A stretch of DNA of 8,109 nt from an uncultured Eubacteriales bacterium (GTDB taxonomy: Bacteria > Bacillota > Clostridia > Oscillospirales > CAG-272). A program made the translations under genes and the position numbers. Positions 1-6,562 of this stretch are shown here, one piece after another. Location: positions 1-8,109 of the forward strand of contig CAKSJC010000068.1 in NCBI GenBank assembly GCA_934462885.1, in the 5' to 3' direction. Each line of letters starts with the position of its first letter. The first letter of the stretch is position 1. The notes under the pieces are model-generated. The model saw only the letters and a list, made by a program, of their open reading frames with translations. It was not told where the DNA came from and ran no database searches.

Positions 1-738
1 GACTTTTGACGCTCCCATGCCGACAAACATCTCAACAAATTCCGAGCCGGACATTGAGAAAAACGGAACTCCCGCTTCACCGGCAACCGCTTTTGCAAGC
101 ATTGTTTTACCTGTTCCCGGAGGGCCTATAAGCAATACGCCTTTCGGCATTGACGCGCCGACATCCGAATATTTCTTCGGATTATGAAGATAGTCAACAA
201 TCTCCGCCAAACTTTCTTTTGCCTCGTCTTCTCCCGCAACATCTGAAAAGTGTATCCCGTCAGTTGAGGGAACATAAACTTTAGCGTTGCTCTTTCCCAT
301 ACCGAAAGACATAGCGTTTGGTCCGCCTGCCTGAGATATCATTTTCTTTCCGATATACTGACCAAGTCCAATAAAAATAAGCATCGGAAGAACTGTGGAA
401 AGGATTACGCTGAGAAGAGGCGACATTGTCTTTTCAATATTTCGAGCAAACTTTGCTCCGCAATCGTAAAGACGCTGCGTCAGCGTCGGATCGTTCATCA
501 CGCCTGTTTTGAAGATATTCTCACCGTCTTTATCGGTAAAAACAATCTGAGAATCTTCAACCTCGACGCTTCCGATATTTTTTTCTTCAATCATTTTCAT
601 AAATGTGCCGTAGTCCACGTTTTCAACTTTGCTCTGCACAAGAAGAGGACTTACTATGAGATTAAAAAGAAAAATAATAAGTACAGCTACCCCATAGTAG
701 TATATAAGCGGTTTTTTGGGTGATTTAACTTCTTTCAT
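1..738 (-). CDS. ftsH: ATP-dependent zinc metalloprotease FtsH, N-terminal part (cut by window edge)
   Basis: FtsH is a membrane-anchored AAA+ protease, a hexamer that extracts and degrades membrane and short-lived cytosolic proteins. My minus-strand translation runs open for 246 codons to the window edge. It shows a short cytoplasmic N-terminus, a membrane segment near residues 11-33, an extracytoplasmic domain to about 104, a second membrane segment near 105-127, a Gly/Met-rich linker, and the start of the AAA domain with the FSDVAG motif (164-169) and Walker A GPPGTGKT (205-212), then a GSEFVEMFVG segment (231-240). Walker B, the second region of homology and the HExxH zinc site lie outside the window. 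The ATG at 736-738 follows AAAGGAA (745-751) at 6 nt spacing. The family is usually 600-700 residues, so about a third is seen. The domain order makes the call secure. Confidence 0.97.
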   Translation of the reverse strand, partial: MKEVKSPKKPLIYYYGVAVLIIFLFNLIVSPLLVQSKVENVDYGTFMKMIEEKNIGSVEVEDSQIVFTDKDGENIFKTGVMNDPTLTQRLYDCGAKFARNIEKTMSPLLSVILSTVLPMLIFIGLGQYIGKKMISQAGGPNAMSFGMGKSNAKVYVPSTDGIHFSDVAGEDEAKESLAEIVDYLHNPKKYSDVGASMPKGVLLIGPPGTGKTMLAKAVAGEAGVPFFSMSGSEFVEMFVGMGASKV

Positions 739-770
739 AACAACTTCCTTTCCGATAGGTATACAGGTTT

Positions 771-799
771 ATTATACTTTTATTTATTGTTAACTCATA
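771..799 (-). promoter_or_regulatory. Probable sigma-A promoter of ftsH
   Basis: On the minus strand a perfect -10 TATAAT lies at 771-776, about 33 nt upstream of the ftsH start codon. A weak -35, TTATGA (794-799), sits 17 nt further upstream. The predicted transcript starts near 764 and has a leader of about 25 nt carrying the ribosome binding site. The -10 is convincing and the -35 is not. Confidence 0.5.
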
Positions 800-1019
800 A
801 AAGTTTGATGCGGTACATACGCAACGTAAATATATCAGGCAGCTAAAGACGAATTCGATTTGATTTTTAATATTGTCAAGCAGAGTTCAAACACTTTTGA
901 GATTTGCGTTTCGCGTACTTCACCTCAAATAACTTCGCCCAAAACGTCAAGAAAAAAATCTTCACGGAACAGTTTGGACAATTTAGGTTGTGTACAGTAT
1001 ACCATATAAAATCTCAAAG

Positions 1020-1061
1020 CACAATATTATTTGCATGTTTTGCAATAATATGTGTTTTTTT
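1020..1061 (+). terminator. Terminator-like AT-rich hairpin with T-run, no assigned gene
   Basis: CACA (1020-1023), TATTATT (1025-1031) and GCA (1033-1035) pair with TGC (1041-1043), AATAATA (1044-1050) and TGTG (1051-1054). This gives 14 base pairs with two single-base bulges (A1024, T1032) and a 5-nt loop, followed directly by TTTTTTT (1055-1061). The geometry is that of an intrinsic terminator on the plus strand, but the stem is GC-poor. No gene precedes it, so it would end an unannotated short transcript or be chance in AT-rich DNA. Confidence 0.35.
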
Positions 1062-1342
1062 GACGCCGAGATATACTCCATTTCAAAAGCTTTTGTTTTG
1101 TTCGGGATTCTCTCCCCCAAAATGCAACCTCTGCAAAAATTCACCTATCATATTGCATTGTACGGGATTATTAACTGTAAAAATGATCGTCATTACAGCG
1201 CGTATACCTTCAGACATCGTAACTTTTTGCCCGCAAATATTCAAACAAAAAACTGCGGATTCTTCGATTTCCGTTTTGAATAATCATTCGATCGGTATGA
1301 CTATTTAAAATAATACACTCAACCGCCGCTTTGAATTTTATG

Positions 1343-1371
1343 TTGCATTTCCTCTAAAGAGCTTGTATAAT
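1343..1371 (+). promoter_or_regulatory. Probable sigma-A promoter of the GH78 gene
   Basis: A perfect -10 TATAAT (1366-1371) is preceded at exactly 17 nt by TTGCAT (1343-1348), which matches the first three bases of TTGACA. Transcription would start near 1378, giving a leader of about 45 nt before the ATG at 1424. That leader contains an inverted repeat at 1388-1400. Confidence 0.6.
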
Positions 1372-1387
1372 AAATAAGGAGCTATCA

Positions 1388-1400
1388 TACTCAAAGAGTA
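1388..1400. promoter_or_regulatory. Small inverted repeat in the GH78 leader, possible operator
   Basis: TACTC (1388-1392) and GAGTA (1396-1400) are perfect inverted arms around AAA, about 10 nt downstream of the predicted transcription start. A repressor bound here would block initiation or elongation, which would suit a sugar-inducible glycosidase gene. Arms of five bases can occur by chance, so this is only a candidate. Confidence 0.25.
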
Positions 1401-1423
1401 ATTCCATGAAATGAGGAAAAAAT

Positions 1424-2860
1424 ATGTTATCAGAAAAATTTATCAAAGCCAATGATCTTGTCTGCGATTTCAACAATCCGGTTCCTGCGCCATATATCCG
1501 CAAGGAATTTTCTCTGTCATTTTTGCCGAAATCCGCGGAAATTACTATATGCGGTCTTGGTTTTTATGAACTTTACATCAACGGAACCGACATCACAAAA
1601 GGTCCTCTGGCTCCATATATCAGCAATCCGGATGACGTATGCTACTACGATCACTATGACGTCACGCGCTTTCTTCACGAAGGAAATAACGTCATAGGAA
1701 TTCTTCTCGGTAATGGAATGCGCAATGCTTTTGGAGGTATTGTCTGGGATTTTGATGAGGCTAAAAGCCGAGGTCCGGTTATCACTGCACTGCATTTTCG
1801 TGCTGAAAATGATAATGAAACAATGGAATTTGAGGCAGATGAAACTTTTATGACACATCCATCCCCGATTCTTTGGAATGATTTGAGAATGGGATACCGC
1901 TACGACGCCCGCCTGAAACTTCCGCACTGGAATGAGCCGGGCTTCGACGATAGCGGCTGGACAGCCGCTAAACGCGCTAAGGCTCCTGCCGGAATTTCCA
2001 AATTGTGTACAGCCGATCCGATTGTTGTCACGCAAATCTTGAAGCCTATTTCCATTACGCATTTTGATGCGCTCCCATTTGCCTACAAATCCACATCGCA
2101 ATCGGCACGCGAGGATGAATCCACCATTCGAAAAAACGTATTTGTGTTTGATTTCGGCATCAATACATCCGGTGTGACTGCTCTGAAAATTAACGGAAAA
2201 CCCGGTCAGCAAATTTCAATTCGTCACGGAGAGCATACGATACGCGGTAATTTTGAAATCAATACAACAATTTTCACACGTGAGGCAAAAAAAGCGGCAA
2301 GCCGCTACTATGAATACAATCAAAGAGATATCTTTATATGTAAAGGCGGAGAGGAACTGTTCATTCCAAAGTTTAAGTATGATGGATTCCGCTATGCTTA
2401 TGTAGAGGGTCTGGAACCGGATCAGGTAACGGATGAAACCGTGACGCTGTATGAAATGTTTTCCGACTTAAAATCCCGAGCATCTTTTTCCTGCTCTGAT
2501 CCCGTCTTAAATCAGCTGAATGAATGTACCCGCCGATCCGATTTATCAAACTTCCACTATTTTCCTACAGACTGTCCGCATCGTGAAAAAAACGGTTGGA
2601 CCGGAGACGCATCTGTCTCCGCTGAGCATATGTTATTGAATTTCAAAGCCTCAGACAGTCTCAAAGAATGGTTAATAAATATTCAAACGGCACAGCGCCT
2701 TGACGGCGCGCTTCCCGGAATTGTTCCAACCGGCGGATGGGGATTTGATGTTTACTGTGGTCCCGCATGGGACAGCGTTTGTGTCAATATTATATTTATA
2801 AATATGACGGTGATCTCTCTGTTATTTCTGAAAATGAGCCGACTATCCTGCGCTATCTAA
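1424..2860 (+). CDS. GH78 alpha-L-rhamnosidase, N-terminal and first catalytic part (frameshifted gene)
   Basis: Alpha-L-rhamnosidases of family GH78 remove terminal rhamnose from plant glycosides and polysaccharides by an inverting mechanism. The ATG follows GAGG (1413-1416) at 7 nt. Residues about 25-205 match the N-terminal carbohydrate-binding-like beta domain (LYINGTDITKGPLAPYISNP, GNGMRNAFGG). About 240-345 match the second beta domain (FDFGINTSGV), and from about 350 the (alpha/alpha)6 catalytic barrel begins. The motif DCPHREKNGWTGD places acidic residues at D383, E388 and D395, with the same spacing as D567, E572 and D579 of the Bacillus enzyme RhaB. Homology ends at about residue 455 (PAWDSVCVN). 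The last 23 codons of this frame are out-of-frame nonsense, and the protein continues in the frame that ends at 3756. There is no signal peptide, so it is probably cytoplasmic and acts on imported oligosaccharides. The joined protein would be about 777 residues, normal for the family. Confidence 0.9.
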   Translation: MLSEKFIKANDLVCDFNNPVPAPYIRKEFSLSFLPKSAEITICGLGFYELYINGTDITKGPLAPYISNPDDVCYYDHYDVTRFLHEGNNVIGILLGNGMRNAFGGIVWDFDEAKSRGPVITALHFRAENDNETMEFEADETFMTHPSPILWNDLRMGYRYDARLKLPHWNEPGFDDSGWTAAKRAKAPAGISKLCTADPIVVTQILKPISITHFDALPFAYKSTSQSAREDESTIRKNVFVFDFGINTSGVTALKINGKPGQQISIRHGEHTIRGNFEINTTIFTREAKKAASRYYEYNQRDIFICKGGEELFIPKFKYDGFRYAYVEGLEPDQVTDETVTLYEMFSDLKSRASFSCSDPVLNQLNECTRRSDLSNFHYFPTDCPHREKNGWTGDASVSAEHMLLNFKASDSLKEWLINIQTAQRLDGALPGIVPTGGWGFDVYCGPAWDSVCVNIIFINMTVISLLFLKMSRLSCAI

Positions 2861-3756
2861 ACTATGTCATGTCACGCAGAGACAGCCGCGGTCTTATTGC
2901 TTTTGGCCTTGGAGACTGGATGGATCCGTTTGAAGACGAATCCGGACATATTGCGTCTCCGCTGGAGTTTACCGACAGCGCAATGATTCATGATATTGCC
3001 GTCAAAGCGACGCAGCTGTTCCGTGCCGTCAAATCAGACTATGCCGCGGATTTTTCAGCAAAGATAGCTAAAGACATGAAGAATTCAATCCGCACAAATC
3101 TAATCGACTTCAATTCCATGACCGTTGCGGGAAACTGTCAGACTTCACAAGCATTTGCTATCGAAACCGGAATTTTTGAGCCGGAAGAACTGCCTGTTGC
3201 CAGAAAACGCCTCGTAGAAATTGTACACCGAGACTCGGACGAAAACCATTGCGGAATGATAGGTTTACGCTACTTGTTCCATGCTCTTACAAATGCGGGA
3301 GAAAGCGACCTTGCCTACCGTGTTATGACTTCACGAAACCGAACAGGTTACGGGCGCTGGGTGGAAGACGGCGCAACCACGCTCTATGAATCCTTTGATG
3401 ATCCGAAGAAAGGAGTTTGTTCCCGAAATCATCATTTTCTCGGTGATATCAGCAGTTGGATGATTCAGGAAGTTGCGGGATTAAAACCTAATCCGACAGT
3501 CAGCGACATTATGTCATGCGAAATTTCCCCAAATTTCATTTCCACTCTAACCTATGCCGAAGCCGCTTACAACTCAGCCGCCGGGGAAATCGCGTGCCGT
3601 TGGGAACGAGTAGATTCGGGGATTCTGTTGACTGTACGGATTCCTGACCAAATTCACGGATTCATACGGATTCGTGACGGTTACCGTATGGATGGAAGCT
3701 GCACGGTTCCGTTGACCTCAGGTTATCATGAGTATCTGTTGAAAAAAGAGTCATAA
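2767..3756 (+). CDS. GH78 alpha-L-rhamnosidase, C-terminal part (continuation after frameshift)
   Basis: This frame carries the rest of the catalytic barrel and the C-terminal beta domain. Real homology starts at about its residue 8 (YYIYKYDGD). It continues through GLGDWMDP (48-54), a His/Gly-rich segment (about 160-170), and GATTLYE (202-208), where E208 corresponds to the general base (E841 in Bacillus RhaB, E895 in Streptomyces Rha78A). Next come the barrel-closing SRNHHFLGDISSWM (219-232) and a C-terminal beta-sandwich (about 250-329). The ATG at 2767 lies inside the upstream frame and has no ribosome binding site before it, so I do not believe it is an independent start. The frame is -1 relative to the upstream part, with no stop or decay elsewhere. 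This means either a recent mutation or a sequence or assembly error. Confidence 0.88.
   Translation: MGQRLCQYYIYKYDGDLSVISENEPTILRYLNYVMSRRDSRGLIAFGLGDWMDPFEDESGHIASPLEFTDSAMIHDIAVKATQLFRAVKSDYAADFSAKIAKDMKNSIRTNLIDFNSMTVAGNCQTSQAFAIETGIFEPEELPVARKRLVEIVHRDSDENHCGMIGLRYLFHALTNAGESDLAYRVMTSRNRTGYGRWVEDGATTLYESFDDPKKGVCSRNHHFLGDISSWMIQEVAGLKPNPTVSDIMSCEISPNFISTLTYAEAAYNSAAGEIACRWERVDSGILLTVRIPDQIHGFIRIRDGYRMDGSCTVPLTSGYHEYLLKKES
2783..2805 (+). other. Frameshift junction within the GH78 gene
   Basis: The upstream frame is good up to GTC AAT (Val-Asn, 2783-2788) and the downstream frame is good from TAT TAT (Tyr-Tyr, 2788-2793). By comparison with the usual GH78 spacing after PAW, two residues (typically a hydrophobic one and a Pro) appear to be missing between them. 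This fits a 7-nt deletion, and a 1-nt deletion is also possible. The junction abuts a perfect 14-nt AT-only palindrome (2792-2805). I see no X-XXY-YYZ slippery heptamer, so programmed frameshifting is unlikely. Confidence 0.75.
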
Positions 3757-3849
3757 ATCATCGAAAGCAATATCGGCTTTTGAGAAATGTTCTAATGTTC
3801 AGACTCGCCTGCAACGCAAACCGTACTGCCCCATCGACAGAACGGGACA

Positions 3850-3879
3850 CGGAAACATATTTCAGATTTCCGCTTTTCT
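3850..3879 (+). terminator. Weak terminator candidate after the GH78 gene
   Basis: CGGAAA (3850-3855) pairs with TTTCCG (3867-3872) around an 11-nt loop, followed by CTTTTCT. The stem is short and the T-run is interrupted. It is nevertheless the best hairpin I find in the 200 nt between the GH78 gene and queH. The rest of this gap (3757-3961) holds no credible gene. Confidence 0.25.
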
Positions 3880-3970
3880 TCTCTCCAAATCGATTGGATG
3901 CTTTTTCACATCGTTTCTTGCAAAAATATTTTTATGATAAAAATTAAAAAAACGAAACCGGGTGGATAAA

Positions 3971-4639
3971 ATGCCTGAAAACTATTCGCTGACGCTTGAA
4001 AAAACAATATCCGAAATTAAAAAAAACGAGGTACATCCCTCTCTTCTTCTTCACGCCTGCTGTGCGCCGTGCTCGTCTTACGTTCTCGAATACCTGACGC
4101 AGTATTTTAACATAACTTTATTTTTTTATAATCCTAACATTTACCCTGAGCGCGAGTTTTCTTTCCGTCTCGCGGAACTTGAACGTTTTAGCTCGGAAGC
4201 AGGCTACAATGTGCCGATCGTCTCGCCCGATTATGACCCTGCGGAGTTTTTCGATATGGCGCGAGGCATGGAAGATTTTCCCGAAGGCGGGGAGCGCTGC
4301 AAAAAATGCTATGAGCTTCGGCAGAGAAAAACGGCGGAAGCTGCGTCAAGCGGACATTTTGAATATTTTACCACAACGCTGTCAATAAGCCCATACAAAA
4401 ACGCACTTTGGCTCAACGAGATCGGAGGAGAGCTCGGAGAAGAATACGGAATAAAATATCTCTTCTCCGATTTTAAGAAGAAAAACGGATACAAGCGTTC
4501 TATTGAATTATCGCATGAATACAAACTGTACCGTCAGGACTACTGCGGGTGCGTTTACAGCAAAGCTGAAGCCGAAAAAAGAAAGTCTTTAGATAAAACA
4601 ACAAAACATGCTATATTCAAAAACGAAAGAGACAATTAA
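3971..4639 (+). CDS. queH: Epoxyqueuosine reductase QueH
   Basis: QueH (DUF208 family) reduces epoxyqueuosine to queuosine in the wobble position of tRNAs with GUN anticodons. It is the Fe-S enzyme that replaces cobalamin-dependent QueG in many anaerobes. Counting from the ATG at 3971, the family's cysteines are visible: HACCAPC (Cys 30, 31 and 34), RCKKC (Cys 110 and 113) and DYCGC (Cys 192 and 194). SPYKNALWLNEIG and DFKKKNGYKRSIELS are also characteristic. The length, about 222 residues, is normal. A GTG at 3962 gives three extra residues, but only the ATG has a ribosome binding site at good spacing (GGGTGG, 3960-3965, 5 nt away), so I chose the ATG. It appears to be transcribed alone and converges on the Fe-S operon. 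As an Fe-S protein it would depend on such an assembly system, but the two are not co-transcribed. Confidence 0.95.
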   Translation: MPENYSLTLEKTISEIKKNEVHPSLLLHACCAPCSSYVLEYLTQYFNITLFFYNPNIYPEREFSFRLAELERFSSEAGYNVPIVSPDYDPAEFFDMARGMEDFPEGGERCKKCYELRQRKTAEAASSGHFEYFTTTLSISPYKNALWLNEIGGELGEEYGIKYLFSDFKKKNGYKRSIELSHEYKLYRQDYCGCVYSKAEAEKRKSLDKTTKHAIFKNERDN

Positions 4640-4681
4640 GCATAACGCACCGTTACATTGTCAAAAACTGTCGGTCTTAAC

Positions 4682-4750
4682 GGATACGCAAACCGATATA
4701 TAGATACAAAAAAACGCGATTTTTAATTTTGTATAAACCGTATCCTTTTT
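4682..4750 (+). repeat. Nested inverted repeats with T-run downstream of queH
   Basis: GGATACG (4682-4688) is the exact reverse complement of CGTATCC (4739-4745). Inside it, ATACAAAA (4704-4711) is the reverse complement of TTTTGTAT (4727-4734). Five T (4746-4750) follow the outer arm. A transcript reading out of queH could fold into a two-tier hairpin ending in a U-run. This may be an extra terminator, or simply a structured 3' untranslated region. Confidence 0.4.
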
Positions 4751-4767
4751 CGGTCCGAAATTAAAAA

Positions 4768-4807
4768 AATGTGGGAAAAACTTTATCGATAAAGTTTTTC
4801 CCACGTT
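4768..4807. terminator. Bidirectional intrinsic terminator between queH and nifU
   Basis: A perfect palindrome spans 4771-4804: GTGGGAAAAACTTTA pairs with TAAAGTTTTTCCCAC around the loop TCGA. A-A-T and G-T-T extend it by three more pairs, one of them a G-T wobble. On the minus strand it is followed by ATTTTTTTAA, a strong U-run about 32 nt after the nifU stop. On the plus strand GTTTCTTTTA follows, a weaker U-tract that can serve queH. It is well placed to stop convergent transcription from both sides. Confidence 0.9.
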
Positions 4808-4836
4808 TCTTTTATACGCAAAACCGTTTTAATATT

Positions 4837-5265
4837 TCATTCGCCGTGGCAGCAGCATGAATCACAGGCAAACTTCTTTTTATCGTATTCAATGCCGTTT
4901 TTATCGTAGTAATTTGCGATAGCCGATTTAATCGCTTCTTCCGCCAGAACCGAACAATGAAGTTTATGCGCAGGAAGTCCGTCGAGCGCTTCGACAACCG
5001 CCTTATTTGTAAGCTCAAGCGCTTCCGAAATAGGTTTCCCTTTTATAAGCTCCGTCGCCATAGAGCTTGACGCAATAGCGCTTCCGCAGCCGAAAGTCTC
5101 AAACTTAACGTCGCTTATCACATCGTTATCTACTTTAATATACATTTTCATTATATCGCCGCATTTTGGATTTCCGACTTCGCCGATACCGTCTGCGTTC
5201 TCTATTTTGCCGACGTTTCTCGGATGCTTGAAATGATCCATAACTTTTTCACTGTAAAGAGCCAT
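4837..5265 (-). CDS. nifU: Fe-S cluster assembly scaffold protein, NifU/IscU type
   Basis: The scaffold on which [2Fe-2S] and [4Fe-4S] clusters are built from iron and the sulfur delivered by the desulfurase, before transfer to target proteins. It is cytoplasmic. The 142 residues open with YSEKVMDHFKHPRNVG, and the three cluster-binding cysteines are in their usual contexts: GNPKCGD (C35, with D37), FGCGSA (C60) and LHCSV (C104). The length and the lack of a C-terminal Nfu domain fit the clostridial NifU/IscU form. An unusual feature is the tail CDSCCCHGE, which adds four cysteines (134, 137, 138, 139) and a His. The start ATG follows AGGAG (5273-5277) at 7 nt. It lies 51 nt downstream of nifS on the same strand, so the two are almost certainly co-transcribed. 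Transcription ends at the palindrome near 4771. Confidence 0.96.
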   Translation of the reverse strand: MALYSEKVMDHFKHPRNVGKIENADGIGEVGNPKCGDIMKMYIKVDNDVISDVKFETFGCGSAIASSSMATELIKGKPISEALELTNKAVVEALDGLPAHKLHCSVLAEEAIKSAIANYYDKNGIEYDKKKFACDSCCCHGE

Positions 5266-5316
5266 ATCTTTTCTCCTATCTTTATCTGCATTATATTATT
5301 TCATCATTTTTGTTCT

Positions 5317-6507
5317 TTACTTAAGAAAGAATTCGCGTTCGCCGCTTATTTTTTCATTCCACAAAGGCGAAATGCTTCTTAAATATTGTACGACTTCCTT
5401 TATATTTTTTATCATGTAATCGACTTCTTCAGGGGTTATATCTTCGGAAATCGACAGTCTGAGAGAACCATGCGCCACCTCGTGCGGTCTTCCTAGAGCA
5501 AGGAGCACATGACTCGGATCAAGAGAGCCGGATGTGCAAGCCGAGCCGGAAGAAGCACATATACCACGGTCGTCAAGGAGCAAAAGAAGAGATTCTCCTT
5601 CAATTCCCTCGAAACACATATTTACGTTCCCGGGAAGTCTCTTTTCTTGATCTCCGTTCAGCACAGAGTGAGGTATTTCGGAAAGACCTCTTATCAGTCT
5701 GTCGCGCATTTCCGTGAGATGAGCGTTTGTTTTCGCACTTTTTTCGAGAGATTCTTCAAGAGCCGCCGCACTTCCAACTATTCCGGGGATATTTTCCGTT
5801 CCTCCGCGGCGTCCTCTCTCCTGCGCTCCGCCTTCGATTATATTTGTAATTCTTATGCCTTTCTTGGCATACAAGACTCCGACGCCTTTCGGACCGTGAA
5901 ATTTATGTGCGGAAAGAGAAAGCATATCGATATCCATTTCGTTTACGTTTATCGGCAAATGTCCCGCCGCCTGTACCGCATCCGTATGGAAAAGTATCTT
6001 ACGTTCGGCGCAAATCTTTGCCGCTTCTTTTACGGGCTGAATTGTGCCTATCTCGTTATTTGCGAACATTATGGTAACAAGGCAGGTATCATCGCGGATA
6101 GACGATTCAAGATCGCTTATCTTTATTATGCCGTTATCGTATACAGGCAGAAGAGTTACTTCAAAACCTTCTTTTTCCAGCTTTTTCAACGTGTGAAGAA
6201 CGGCATGATGTTCTATCGCCGTAGAAATAATATGTTTTTTACCTTTCTTCTCGCCAATGCGGGCAGCCGATATTATCGCCTGATTATCAGCTTCGCTTCC
6301 GCCGGAAGTGAAAATTATTTCGGAAGCGCGGCATCCGAGACATGACGCGACTTTTTCACGAGCCTTTACAAGAGCTTCCGCAGCCTCTTGTCCCACCGAA
6401 TGAAGGCTTGACGGGTTTCCGTATATTTCTCTCATAAACGGCATCATGGCTTCAAGAGCTTTTTCGCTCATTCTCGTTGTAGCTGCGTTATCTGCGTATA
6501 TTTTCAT
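5317..6507 (-). CDS. nifS: Cysteine desulfurase, NifS/IscS type
   Basis: A pyridoxal-phosphate enzyme that removes sulfur from L-cysteine as an enzyme persulfide, leaving alanine, and passes it to the NifU scaffold. Counting from the ATG at 6507 (396 residues), the order is YADNAATT at the N-terminus, then TSGGSEADN (67-75) for cofactor phosphate binding and EHHAV (99-103) with the ring-stacking His. FANNEIGTIQP and HTDAVQAAGH (cofactor Asp) follow, then the Schiff-base lysine in SAHKFHGPKG (K202), RGGTEN, and the catalytic cysteine in SSGSACTSGSLDPSH (C324). These motifs place it in group I (IscS/NifS), not the SufS group. The ATG has AAAGGA upstream at 8 nt. A TTG at 6528 would add seven residues, DERKRK-like and without family match, so I rejected it. 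The last 20 or so residues are a poorly conserved tail. Confidence 0.97.
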   Translation of the reverse strand: MKIYADNAATTRMSEKALEAMMPFMREIYGNPSSLHSVGQEAAEALVKAREKVASCLGCRASEIIFTSGGSEADNQAIISAARIGEKKGKKHIISTAIEHHAVLHTLKKLEKEGFEVTLLPVYDNGIIKISDLESSIRDDTCLVTIMFANNEIGTIQPVKEAAKICAERKILFHTDAVQAAGHLPINVNEMDIDMLSLSAHKFHGPKGVGVLYAKKGIRITNIIEGGAQERGRRGGTENIPGIVGSAAALEESLEKSAKTNAHLTEMRDRLIRGLSEIPHSVLNGDQEKRLPGNVNMCFEGIEGESLLLLLDDRGICASSGSACTSGSLDPSHVLLALGRPHEVAHGSLRLSISEDITPEEVDYMIKNIKEVVQYLRSISPLWNEKISGEREFFLK

Positions 6508-6544
6508 TTTTCTTTTCCTTTCGTCCAATCAAACATATAAACAT

Positions 6545-6562
6545 ACTATCTTAATAGGATTA
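6545..6562. promoter_or_regulatory. Inverted repeat at the nifS transcription start, candidate Rrf2 operator
   Basis: Read on the minus strand, ATCCTAT and ATAGTAT flank TAAG. CTAT and ATAG are perfect inverted arms, and the outer AT pairs also match. The site overlaps the 3' part of the -10 and the predicted start point, a position where a dimeric repressor would block transcription. The neighbouring Rrf2-family gene is the obvious candidate protein. I did not find the same sequence at the rrf2 promoter, which weakens the assignment. Confidence 0.35.

Larger units (their letters stand above)
752..1423. other. Long gene-free intergenic stretch between ftsH and the rhamnosidase gene
   Basis: The divergent genes ftsH and the GH78 gene are separated by about 670 nt. 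No reading frame here looks like a protein. The longest, a TTG-started frame at 904-1308, has no clear ribosome binding site and a translation rich in Phe, Cys, Lys and Ile, with no recognisable motif. What I can point to is the ftsH promoter (771-799), a hairpin followed by seven T at 1020-1061, and the promoter of the downstream gene (1343-1371). I see no tRNA-like fold or known riboswitch motif by eye. The middle part (about 800-1020 and 1062-1340) shows nothing I can name. Confidence 0.7.

Noticed and set aside
904..1308. Plus-strand open frame of 134 codons
   Set aside because: It starts with TTG and lacks a clear ribosome binding site. The translation is rich in Phe, Cys, Ile and Lys with no recognisable motif, and it runs through the hairpin and T-run at 1020-1061.
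1517..2212. Minus-strand open frame of 231 codons opposite the rhamnosidase
   Set aside because: Antisense shadow of the conserved GH78 domains, with no motif of its own.
2783..2805. Programmed -1 ribosomal frameshift in the GH78 gene
   Set aside because: There is no X-XXY-YYZ slippery heptamer in the right frame and no strong downstream GC stem. Homology spacing suggests lost residues instead, and GH78 enzymes are not known to use recoding.
4771..4804. Perfect palindrome as a mobile-element end or recombination site
   Set aside because: It is single-copy in the window, lies between convergent stop codons and has flanking T-tracts, so a bidirectional terminator explains it fully.
5509..6345. 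Plus-strand open frame of 278 codons opposite nifS
   Set aside because: It is the antisense shadow of a clearly conserved cysteine desulfurase. Its translation is rich in Arg, Tyr and Phe without family resemblance.
6508..6528. Upstream TTG start for nifS adding seven residues
   Set aside because: The ATG at 6507 has AAAGGA at 8 nt and begins right at the conserved YADNAATT opening. The extra residues would overlap that ribosome binding site.
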